9,680 nucleotides of DNA from Pseudomonadota bacterium. Its GTDB lineage: Bacteria > Bdellovibrionota > Bacteriovoracia > Bacteriovoracales > Bacteriovoracaceae. The notes under the pieces were generated by a model. The model made no database searches. It was not told the origin of the DNA and saw only the letters and a program-made list of their open reading frames with translations. The stretch lies in assembly GCA_023432655.1 (NCBI GenBank), contig JAEYUK010000195.1, forward strand, positions 1-9,680, given 5' to 3'. Positions 1-5,329 of the stretch are shown here, in pieces. A program made the position numbers and the translations under genes. How positions within the stretch are numbered: the first letter of the stretch is position 1; every line of letters starts with the position of its first letter.

Positions 1-734
1 GGGTTGGAAACAACAAAGAGAGAGTTTGAGGCCTTGGTCCACAACTCTTTAGCGTCAAAGGTTTTATTTAAGCATTGTTTGACATAGAGGTGGGTCTCCT
101 TAGGCCAGGCGTTTGAGGCCACAGACACTAAACCACTAGAGCCCGCTTGAGCAAATTCCGGCATAAGAGCATCGTCACCACAGTAGACTTGTTTCCCACC
201 GGCCGCACTCAAGTACTCTTTGAATTTTTCTACTGAGCCAGAAGCTTCTTTGATCGCCCAAAAATTTTTATGGGTATTTAAGCGTTTAACGGCTTCAGTG
301 GACATCGCCACAGCGGTACGACCTGGAACATTATAAAGCATACAAGGACGACTAGAAGTATCCATCAGGGCCTTAAACCATTCATATTGCCCCACGGGAC
401 CAGGTTTCGCATAATGAGGAGTCACTAAGAGATAAGCGTGAACATTTAGTCCTTCCAGGTACTGGATCCATTCTTTTTGTTCTTCTAAGAGATTCCCACC
501 AACGCCCACCATAATGGGACTTCCGGGTTTCATCGCCACCACGTGTTCGATAATTTGCTTACGGGTTTTAAGATTAAGATTCAAGGCTTCACCTGTGGAA
601 CCCAGGATAAGAAGTCCGTTACCAGCTTCCACTTGTTCATTCACAAGTTGAGTTAAACTCTCAAGATCAAGTGTGCCATTTGGGAGTAGGGGAGTGACTA
701 CTGCTGTCCAAAGCGCATAGTTTGTAACGTTCAT
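1..734 (-). CDS. dapA: 4-hydroxy-tetrahydrodipicolinate synthase (partial, C-terminus off the left edge)
   Basis: Condenses pyruvate with aspartate semialdehyde, the first committed step of diaminopimelate/lysine synthesis, in the cytosol. The 244 visible residues form a class I (Schiff-base) aldolase barrel. Seen directly: GSTGE at about residues 45-49 (carboxylate-binding loop), TPHYAKP near 105-111, YNVPGRT at 134-140 with the catalytic Tyr134 and substrate-binding Arg139, and AIKEASG with Schiff-base Lys162. A CGDDALMPEF segment follows. These align with E. coli Thr45, Tyr107, Tyr133, Arg138 and Lys161. E. coli DapA has 292 residues, so roughly 50 C-terminal residues lie outside the window. 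The ATG at 734 is supported by AAAGGAG (739-745), which overlaps the dapB stop codon; only 9 bases separate the two genes. It is the third gene of the lysC-dapB-dapA operon and so falls under the lysine riboswitch upstream of lysC. Identification is secure. Confidence 0.97.
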   Translation of the reverse strand, partial: MNVTNYALWTAVVTPLLPNGTLDLESLTQLVNEQVEAGNGLLILGSTGEALNLNLKTRKQIIEHVVAMKPGSPIMVGVGGNLLEEQKEWIQYLEGLNVHAYLLVTPHYAKPGPVGQYEWFKALMDTSSRPCMLYNVPGRTAVAMSTEAVKRLNTHKNFWAIKEASGSVEKFKEYLSAAGGKQVYCGDDALMPEFAQAGSSGLVSVASNAWPKETHLYVKQCLNKTFDAKELWTKASNSLFVVSN

Positions 735-743
735 AAAGCTCCT

Positions 744-1412
744 TTAAAGGGATAGGTGAGTCTCCACCACTTTTTGAAAAGGGTGAAGGCCTGGTTTCAT
801 AGATTGGTTTAAGAGGTAGTTCGCCGCCCATAAAGCCCCTTCGGCAAAAAGCTTACGGTCTTTCGCTTCATGGGTAAGGCGTAAAATTTCCCCGGGAGTT
901 TCCAGGGTCAAAGTATGTAGACCCACCACATCGCCGGTTCTCTCAGAAGTAATTTCACAGGGCTCCTTGAGCCACTCTTTCATGGAAAGTGCTGTTCCTG
1001 AAGGAGCATCAAGTTTTTTGGTGTGATGAACTTCGTGAATTGAGAGCGCTTTTTCTTTAAAAAGACCATCAACCTGGTGAAGTCTTTCGATCAACTGCTT
1101 AAGGACTACGACTCCTAAAGAAAAATTAGTCCCGAAAATCCACGAGATCTTCTTTTCTTGGAGAGTCTGGTCAAAATTCCCGGGCCAGGTAACGCCGGTT
1201 GAACCTGTTACCACCGGAAGTTTTGTTTCCAGGAGCACTGGAATCAGCGACCCAAACGCCTCTCCTGGGAGGAAAGAGATGATCACCTGGTGCTTAATAA
1301 GTTTTTCATAAGTCGGAAGATTAGTTGAATCAAATACTTCAACTTCATGCTCCCCAGCTAATTCTAAAACTTTGGATCCGGTTTTTCCTTTACCTAAGAG
1401 AGCGATCTTCAT
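744..1412 (-). CDS. dapB: 4-hydroxy-tetrahydrodipicolinate reductase, short form
   Basis: Reduces the DapA product to tetrahydrodipicolinate with NAD(P)H. The N-terminus carries the dinucleotide-binding loop G7-K-G9-K-T-G12. A TGSTG segment follows at 69-73 and NFSLGVV at 96-102. The DapB signature is at 127-141 (EVHHTKKLDAPSGTA), with His129 and Lys133 equivalent to catalytic His159 and Lys163 of E. coli. The C-terminal part RTGDVVGLHT...HEAKDRKLFAEGAL matches the family. At 222 residues it is about 50 shorter than the E. coli enzyme, mainly in the nucleotide-binding half; the compact GxGxxG form resembles short DapB proteins outside the Gammaproteobacteria (from memory, not searched). The ATG at 1412 overlaps the lysC stop as ATGA, with GAGG four bases upstream, so translation is probably coupled to lysC. 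No catalytic residue is missing, so I read it as functional. Confidence 0.95.
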   Translation of the reverse strand: MKIALLGKGKTGSKVLELAGEHEVEVFDSTNLPTYEKLIKHQVIISFLPGEAFGSLIPVLLETKLPVVTGSTGVTWPGNFDQTLQEKKISWIFGTNFSLGVVVLKQLIERLHQVDGLFKEKALSIHEVHHTKKLDAPSGTALSMKEWLKEPCEITSERTGDVVGLHTLTLETPGEILRLTHEAKDRKLFAEGALWAANYLLNQSMKPGLHPFQKVVETHLSL

Positions 1413-2761
1413 ACGTCCTCGATCAGTCTTTTATGGAGGCCCTGGATCACGGCCTTAGAGTCTTCTTCGCGGACTAAGAAGTTAAAGTTATACGGGGAAG
1501 CTCCTAAGCTCATCATTCTGATATTCACATCATCTATGGCGTTAAAGATGATTTTAGCGAGACTTGCTTTACTGGTGAGTTCATTGCCAATAAGGGATAT
1601 CAGCGAGTGCCCGGCCTCCACATGAATGTTTCCGACTTTTTCAAGTTCTTTAATAAAAGTCTCGTTTTCTAAAGTAGCATTATCAACTGTAACCGCAACT
1701 GAGATCTCAGAAGTAGTAACACAATCAACGGACACGCGGTGGCGGCCAAAAACAGCGAAGAGTTCGCTCATAAATCCATAAGCGTTATACATGGAAGGTG
1801 TAGTGATCGTAAGGAGGGCCTGACCACTGCGTTTGGTAATAGCTCTGACTGCCGGGCGAAGTTCTACACTGGATCTGATCCAGGTGCCTGGGAGAGTTTG
1901 TTCAAAACTAGATCCCACAAATACCGGAATGGATTTTCTTACTGCCGGAGCAATCGTCGCGGGGTGAAGGATTTTTGCCCCATACTGGGCCATTTCACCC
2001 GCCTCGGAATATGAAAGTTCTGGGATAATTTTGGCCGTTGGGCACAGACGTGGATCTGTTGTTGCAACCCCCGCTACGTCTGTCCAGATCTCTAGAGTGT
2101 CGGCCGAAATACCTTCTGCCATTAATGCCGCAGAATAGTCAGAGCCGCCGCGACCCAGAATGGTTGTATTATTTTGAAGATCCGAGCCGATGAATCCTTG
2201 AGTGACATAGATGGTGTCTCCACTCAGATCAATTCGGTGGGCTGCTTCTTTGGCGATCACATCAATTAATGGAGTCGCCTTACCGAAATTTGAATCGGTT
2301 TTAATCACGGTGCGAGCATCCAGGAGAGTGACTTTTCGGTCAGTAATCGTGCTTGCTACCACATCTCTAAAAATTAATGAAGACATCCTCTCTCCAAGAG
2401 AGAGGATGTGATCATAGGCCCTGGGAGTGAGCTCTTTTAGTAGAGAAAGGTTCTGGACTAAGAGTTCTAATTCAGTGAAATAACTTTCAAGTTGAGTCTG
2501 TGTTTGGGAGCTTTCGCCGGCCTGTTTTAAAAGACCTAGGTGGCGTTCTTTAATTTCAAAAACCAAGCGTTCACATTCTTCCATTCGCCCGGTTGATGCT
2601 GATTTAGCTACGGCGATCAGTTTGTCGGTGGTGCCGGAAGTCGCAGAAACAACAATTAAAGTAGAGTCCCGATCCTTAGCAATGGAGGCACTCCTTTGCA
2701 TAGAGGAGAGGTCTCCCATAGAAGTTCCGCCAAACTTAGACACAACGATTGAACGACTCAT
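1409..2761 (-). CDS. lysC: lysine-sensitive aspartate kinase (AKIII type)
   Basis: Phosphorylates aspartate, the entry step of the aspartate pathway. The 450-residue product matches the length and layout of E. coli LysC (449). It opens with VSKFGGTSMG (catalytic Lys9). The nucleotide-binding part includes LGRGGSDYSAAL near 202-213 and EIWTDVAGVATTDPR near 224-238. Two C-terminal ACT domains follow, at about 310-375 and 385-448. The first keeps the GF, SVD and TTSE positions that form the lysine site in E. coli LysC, so lysine feedback inhibition is expected (inference). It is a monofunctional kinase with no homoserine dehydrogenase domain. I use the ATG at 2761 because GGAG lies six bases upstream; the in-frame ATG at 2773 would add MEKK but has no recognisable SD. 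It is the first gene of the operon, behind a lysine riboswitch, and overlaps dapB by four bases. Confidence 0.96.
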   Translation of the reverse strand: MSRSIVVSKFGGTSMGDLSSMQRSASIAKDRDSTLIVVSATSGTTDKLIAVAKSASTGRMEECERLVFEIKERHLGLLKQAGESSQTQTQLESYFTELELLVQNLSLLKELTPRAYDHILSLGERMSSLIFRDVVASTITDRKVTLLDARTVIKTDSNFGKATPLIDVIAKEAAHRIDLSGDTIYVTQGFIGSDLQNNTTILGRGGSDYSAALMAEGISADTLEIWTDVAGVATTDPRLCPTAKIIPELSYSEAGEMAQYGAKILHPATIAPAVRKSIPVFVGSSFEQTLPGTWIRSSVELRPAVRAITKRSGQALLTITTPSMYNAYGFMSELFAVFGRHRVSVDCVTTSEISVAVTVDNATLENETFIKELEKVGNIHVEAGHSLISLIGNELTSKASLAKIIFNAIDDVNIRMMSLGASPYNFNFLVREEDSKAVIQGLHKRLIEDV

Positions 2762-2766
2762 CTTCT

Positions 2767-2771
2767 TCTCC
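2767..2771 (-). promoter_or_regulatory. ribosome binding site that sets the lysC start
   Basis: GGAGA on the minus strand, with GGAG ending six bases before the ATG at 2761. It favours this start over the ATG twelve bases further upstream, which overlaps the SD itself. A pyrimidine run just upstream (CUUUUUCC, 2774-2781) could pair weakly with it. A CUCC in the riboswitch expression platform (2803-2806) could also pair with it over four bases. Confidence 0.7.
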
Positions 2772-2800
2772 ATGGAAAAAGTTTTAGTTGTTATACAATA

Positions 2801-2865
2801 GGGGAGTATCAGGATAGGGTAAAAAAGGAAATGGCCAGAGCAATACCTTATCCCTAAAGCTCCCC
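2801..2865 (-). promoter_or_regulatory. riboswitch expression platform: alternative hairpin exclusive with the aptamer
   Basis: On the minus-strand RNA, GGGGAG (2860-2865) can pair with CUCCCC (2801-2806). The inner segment GGAUAAGGUA (2844-2853) can pair with UACCCUAUCC (2812-2821) at nine of ten positions. The two helices are separated by a small internal loop. The outer strand takes the conserved GGAG joining P5 to P1, and P1's 3' strand falls in the internal loop, so this hairpin and the folded aptamer cannot coexist. There is no U-tract after the hairpin, so it is not a standard terminator. A U6 run lies in its apical loop (2821-2826) with only an imperfect stem before it. Control of translation or RNA stability, as reported for E. 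coli lysC, is the likeliest mechanism (inference). Confidence 0.6.
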
Positions 2866-3030
2866 ACAGTTATTTTATTATCTGTGACAGTCTTGGGGAT
2901 TCAACCCCAACAACCAATGATTCATTTATTAAGAGTCCTGAATCACTTCGGCGACCATTCCATCAGAAGTCAGTCATTGCGGTCCTTAATTCCATCCTGA
3001 CTTCTTACCTAATCATCGCGCCTCTTTAGG
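2853..3030 (-). ncRNA. lysine riboswitch aptamer (L box) in the lysC leader
   Basis: This lysine-binding mRNA leader should reduce expression of lysC-dapB-dapA when lysine is plentiful. On the minus strand, P1 is a perfect 7-bp helix of CCUAAAG (3024-3030) with CUUUAGG (2853-2859). It is followed by AGAGGCGCGAUGA, the conserved start of the core. P2 arms are at 2997-3004 and 2966-2973 (GAAGUCAG/CUGACUUC). GUCGCCGAAGUGAUU matches the conserved GCCGAAG block. P3 arms are at 2939-2945 and 2918-2924. P4 is UUGGGG/CCCCAA (2905-2910 with 2893-2898). CUGUCAC, the conserved block before P5, lies at 2885-2891, and P5 is CACAG/CUGUG (2882-2886 with 2865-2869). The order and blocks closely follow the E. 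coli lysC leader, including GAAUCCCC and UGUCAC. Confidence 0.93.
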
Positions 3031-3040
3031 CAACGAAATA

Positions 3041-3069
3041 ATCATAGACAATTAAAATGAAAAATCCAA
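3041..3069 (-). promoter_or_regulatory. sigma70-like promoter of the lysC operon
   Basis: The -10 is TATGAT (3041-3046, five of six to consensus) and the -35 is TTGGAT (3064-3069, three of six). The spacer is exactly 17 bases. The predicted transcription start, near 3033-3035, falls only a few bases before the 5' strand of riboswitch P1 (3030), as expected for a leader that is all aptamer plus platform. Confidence 0.65.
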
Positions 3070-3139
3070 GTTTACTTTTAAAAAAATTTCGAGCTAATCT
3101 TCTTAATCAAACTGATGCTCATAAAACGGAGAGTTAGAC

Positions 3140-4240
3140 ATGAAAAAAGTTGGATTTATCGGATGGCGAGGAATGGTAGGCTCGGTTCTAATGGAAAGAA
3201 TGAGTGCTGAAAAAGATTTCTCTCACATGGAGTCTTATTTCTTTTCAACTTCTCAGACAGGTAGTGATGCACCAAAAATTCAAAATGCTCATGATAAACT
3301 TTTATCCGCAATGGATCCGCAAGAACTTTCAAAAATGGATATCTTAGTTTCTTGTCAGGGAGGAGATTATACCTCCGAAATGTTTCCACAATTAAGAAAA
3401 AATGGATGGGACGGCATTTGGATCGATGCTGCCAGCACACTTCGCATGAAAGATGATGCTGTGATTGTGCTTGATCCTGTGAATAGAAATTTCATTCAGG
3501 AATCTCTTCATAAAGGTGTGAAAAATTACGTGGGTGGAAACTGTACTGTATCCTTACTCCTGATTGCACTGGATGGGCTTTTTAAAGAAAATCTTGTGGA
3601 ATGGGTGAGTTCTATGACCTATCAGGCAGCTTCCGGTGCGGGCGCCAAGAATATGATCGAACTTTTGGATCAAATGAAATCAGTCGGAACGGCCTTTGCT
3701 GGAAATCCTGCGGCCGGGGCCTTGGAATTAGAAAAGCAAATGACTACATTAATGAATTCAGGAGAGTTTCCTAAGGCCAATTTTGGACATCCGCTAGCGC
3801 TTAATATTTTACCGTGGATTGATTCTGAACTCCCAAGTGGTCAAAGTAAGGAAGAATGGAAGGCCCAGGTTGAGGCGAATAAAATTCTTCAAACCAAAAC
3901 CATTATCCCGATTGATGGGACATGTGTTCGCGTGGGGGCCCTCAGGAGCCATTCTCAGGGACTTACGATTAAGCTTAAAAAAACCGCTCATCTTTCAACG
4001 GTTGAAGAAATCATTGCCAGCGCCAATCCATGGGTGAAACTTATCCCTAATAATAAGGCCGAAACCTTGAAGGAACTGTGTCCTGGTGCAGTTTCCGGAA
4101 GAATGCATATTCCTGTGGGACGCATTCGCCCAATGACTCTTGGGGATACCTTTTTTAATGCTTTTACCGTAGGTGACCAATTGCTGTGGGGAGCTGCTGA
4201 GCCGCTTCGCTGTGTATTGCGCCAGGTGCTCGAGCAGTAA
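3140..4240 (+). CDS. asd: aspartate-semialdehyde dehydrogenase
   Basis: Reduces aspartyl phosphate to aspartate semialdehyde with NADPH, the branch point to lysine, threonine and methionine. The 366 residues nearly equal the E. coli length (367). The start KKVGFIGWRGMVGSVLMERM is the Rossmann nucleotide-binding loop. SCQGGDYTSE (71-80) and DAASTLRMKDDA (96-107) are family blocks. GGNCTVSL carries the catalytic Cys135. VRVGALRSHSQ places the acid/base histidine at residue 271, equivalent to E. coli His274. The C-terminus FTVGDQLLWGAAEPLR is nearly identical to the gammaproteobacterial enzyme. The ATG at 3140 has GGAG at 3128-3131, eight bases upstream. It is divergent from lysC with 378 bases between, most of that being the lysC leader; I see no convincing promoter or riboswitch on the asd strand. 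It supplies the DapA substrate, so the linkage to lysC-dapB-dapA is functional. Confidence 0.97.
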   Translation: MKKVGFIGWRGMVGSVLMERMSAEKDFSHMESYFFSTSQTGSDAPKIQNAHDKLLSAMDPQELSKMDILVSCQGGDYTSEMFPQLRKNGWDGIWIDAASTLRMKDDAVIVLDPVNRNFIQESLHKGVKNYVGGNCTVSLLLIALDGLFKENLVEWVSSMTYQAASGAGAKNMIELLDQMKSVGTAFAGNPAAGALELEKQMTTLMNSGEFPKANFGHPLALNILPWIDSELPSGQSKEEWKAQVEANKILQTKTIIPIDGTCVRVGALRSHSQGLTIKLKKTAHLSTVEEIIASANPWVKLIPNNKAETLKELCPGAVSGRMHIPVGRIRPMTLGDTFFNAFTVGDQLLWGAAEPLRCVLRQVLEQ

Positions 4241-4266
4241 CATCCCGAACCTTGAACTAAGATCCT

Positions 4267-4299
4267 AAGTCCCGCCAAGATAAGCACTTGGAGGGACTT
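4267..4299 (+). promoter_or_regulatory. 13-bp inverted repeat enclosing the SD of the downstream gene
   Basis: AAGTCCCGCCAAG (4267-4279) and CTTGGAGGGACTT (4287-4299) are complementary at 12 of 13 positions, with a 7-base loop ATAAGCA. The right arm contains GGAGG, the SD of the gene starting at 4300, and ends on the base before its ATG. In mRNA the hairpin would hide the whole SD. It lies 26 bases after the asd stop and could instead be an asd terminator or an mRNA 3' stabiliser, but no U-tract follows. SD sequestration is an inference from position. Confidence 0.6.
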
Positions 4300-4581
4300 A
4301 TGAAGCTAGCATTCCTGTTATTTTTCGCTTTAATTTCCTTAGCAGCAATCACAGAAGATGACTTTAATTCTTATCGCATAAGATCCATTGAACCTTTGGA
4401 TGAAGACAAGGAAATGATGGTGACTTTTTGGGAAGATAATCGGGTTTATCGAATTCAGAAGAATTCAAAAATCCATGAATGCCTGGAAAATGCCAGAAAG
4501 AGACCTGAAAAAGTGCGCTTAGAACTTGATAAAGAAGGCCAGACCATAGATGGTTGTAGGCCGGTTCAGCGGGGAATTTAA
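4300..4581 (+). CDS. small exported protein of unknown function
   Basis: The 93-residue product is not one I recognise. It begins MKLAFLLFFALISLAA, a short positively charged then hydrophobic stretch that reads as a signal peptide of about 16-18 residues. The mature part is hydrophilic and mixed-charge (TEDDFNSYRI, DEDKEMMVTFWEDNRVYRI), with pattern spacing that suggests a small beta-rich fold. There are two cysteines, in HEC and DGC, which could form a disulfide after export. The ATG at 4300 has GGAGG five bases upstream. An in-frame TTG at 4288 would add EGL but lacks its own SD. The gene follows asd by 59 bases on the same strand and may share its transcript, though the hairpin at 4267-4299 lies between. 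A stem-loop follows the stop. The function is unknown; the periplasm or envelope is the likely location if the organism is Gram-negative. Confidence 0.75.
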   Translation: MKLAFLLFFALISLAAITEDDFNSYRIRSIEPLDEDKEMMVTFWEDNRVYRIQKNSKIHECLENARKRPEKVRLELDKEGQTIDGCRPVQRGI

Positions 4582-4593
4582 GGGGAAAAGGTG

Positions 4594-4619
4594 TGCACGA
4601 TAAGAAAGATTATCGTGCA
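4594..4619. terminator. perfect 10-bp hairpin between convergent genes, probable bidirectional terminator
   Basis: TGCACGATAA and TTATCGTGCA form a perfect 10-bp stem with a GAAAGA loop. It sits 12 bases after the plus-strand stop at 4581 and 19 bases past the minus-strand stop at 4639, where a shared terminator is expected. The U-tract is poor: the minus strand has TTTT a few bases after the stem and the plus strand has almost none. It may be a weak terminator or an exonuclease barrier. Confidence 0.6.
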
Positions 4620-4638
4620 TCGCATTAATGATTGGCTT

Positions 4639-4851
4639 CTAATTAAGGTGAATTCGGCTGAAAAACTCATCCTGGGAGATCTTCCCTTTATGAACGGCCA
4701 GTTTCGCCACCATTAGGGCCTTCTCATAAAGAGGCCTTTCGTCTACAGAAACTAATCCCATATCCAAATGTTTCTGATCATTAGTCCCGTTCTCTTTAAC
4801 GATGTTTTTTAAAAGCTCCAGGGCCTTATCTAAATCCATATCCAGATCCAT
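4639..4851 (-). CDS. 70-residue acidic/helical small protein of unknown function
   Basis: I do not recognise this protein. It starts MDLDMDLDKALELLKNIV, and the rest looks largely helical with many charged residues (VKENGTNDQK, DERPLYEKALMVAKLAVHKGKISQDEFFSRI). There is no signal peptide, membrane segment or cysteine, so it is probably cytosolic. I start it at the ATG at 4851 because GGGAGAG places GGAG six bases upstream. An in-frame TTG at 4881 would lie inside a terminator stem. The gene is downstream of the 78-residue gene on the same strand, but a strong rho-independent terminator lies between them, ending about one base before the SD. Expression would need read-through or a promoter I cannot identify. 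Confidence 0.65.
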   Translation of the reverse strand: MDLDMDLDKALELLKNIVKENGTNDQKHLDMGLVSVDERPLYEKALMVAKLAVHKGKISQDEFFSRIHLN

Positions 4852-4862
4852 ATATCTCTCCC

Positions 4863-4908
4863 AAAATAAAAAAACCTTCAAACGCTTTTTATCACGAATG
4901 AAGGTTTT
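4863..4908 (-). terminator. rho-independent terminator of the 78-residue gene, abutting the next SD
   Basis: On the minus strand AAAACCTTCA (4899-4908) pairs perfectly with TGAAGGTTTT (4871-4880) around an 18-base loop. It is followed by an unbroken T7 (4868-4874), an A and T4 (4863-4866). It begins 25 bases after the stop of the 78-residue gene, the usual distance. The end of the T-run directly precedes GGGAGAG, the SD of the gene starting at 4851, so the element may also act as an attenuator for that gene. Confidence 0.8.
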
Positions 4909-4933
4909 ATTCTATGTGAATGTTAAGAACTGA

Positions 4934-5170
4934 TTATGCTGCTCGTGCGGCCGTTTGCGGGATCGCCTCATCAATTAACTGAGAAATGATTTCTTCATTA
5001 AGCCCATCATACTGGGCCGCCTTGAAAATCACCTGCAGTTTGGAATTAAGTTTACCCAGATCCATGCGAGTCTTGTGATCAGTTTCCGACTCTAAAATGG
5101 CCTCGTGGATGAGGTCTCGGTACTGGCAAACTAAGGCTTCCTGGAAAGTTTCAAGATTACGAACGTTCAA
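4934..5170 (-). CDS. 78-residue helical small protein of unknown function, TTG start
   Basis: I do not recognise this protein. It reads as three or four amphipathic helices: NVRNLETFQEALVCQYRDLI, HEAILESETDHKTRMDLGKL, LQVIFKAAQYDG and EEIISQLIDEAI, with an alanine-rich end. There is one cysteine and no signal peptide or membrane segment. The start is TTG at 5170, supported by GGGAGG (5176-5181) five bases upstream; the first in-frame ATG comes 35 residues later and would lose half the protein. It is followed by a clear terminator and is divergent from the MoxR operon, with 159 bases between. A stretch around DxKxxxD(L/M)G loosely recalls the neighbouring 70-residue protein, but too weakly to call a family. 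Confidence 0.7.
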   Translation of the reverse strand: MNVRNLETFQEALVCQYRDLIHEAILESETDHKTRMDLGKLNSKLQVIFKAAQYDGLNEEIISQLIDEAIPQTAARAA

Positions 5171-5329
5171 AATGGCCTCCCGGTTTTTTATGCAATCTCT
5201 TGCAAAGCTTGATTCTATACAAGAGTACAGGTGTTAATCGGCTAAAATAGTCAGGTAATTAAGAATTAATGACATAGCTCATAACGATTTATTTTTTTTA
5301 ATCGAGCTAAGTCCTTGAGTGTTATCTAA
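5171..5329. other. 159-bp divergent intergenic region, promoters not resolved
   Basis: Lies between the minus-strand 78-residue gene and moxR. It must hold promoters for both directions. Weak -10-like hexamers are present (TAAAAT near 5244 on plus, TATAGA near 5216 on minus), but I find no matching -35 at 16-18 bases. A short palindrome TGCAATCTCTTGCA (5191-5204) and a T-rich run near 5288-5299 are the only other structures. Confidence 0.4.
5176..5181 (-). promoter_or_regulatory. SD supporting a TTG start
   Basis: GGGAGG on the minus strand lies five bases before the TTG at 5170. It is the only good SD in front of this reading frame and fixes the unusual start codon. Confidence 0.65.

Noticed and set aside
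2762..2773. ATG at 2773 as the lysC start
   Set aside because: No SD in front of it, whereas the ATG at 2761 has GGAG at ideal spacing and begins at the position where LysC homologs begin.
3045..3100. Plus-strand asd promoter, e.g. TAGACA at 3045 or TTTACT at 3071
   Set aside because: Neither has a reasonable -10 at 16-18 bases; TAAAAT at 3053 has no -35. A promoter must exist, but I cannot place it.
3156..3440. Open frame on the minus strand inside asd, and similar ones antisense to the lysC, asd, moxR and transglutaminase genes
   Set aside because: They lie wholly opposite well-identified conserved genes, have odd compositions and no SD; they are coding shadows.
4852..4881. TTG at 4881 as start of the 70-residue gene (80-residue version)
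   Set aside because: The extension would be encoded by a terminator stem and T-run, reads as an artificial Phe-rich stretch, and skips over a good SD before the ATG at 4851.
5191..5204. Short palindrome TGCAA-TCTC-TTGCA as a regulator binding site
   Set aside because: Five-base arms occur by chance at this frequency, and no second copy is visible.
5276..5308. Imperfect hairpin AGCTC..CGATT / AATCGAGCT upstream of moxR
   Set aside because: The arms match only with a four-base bulge, and the loop is a T-run; it is too weak to call an operator or terminator.
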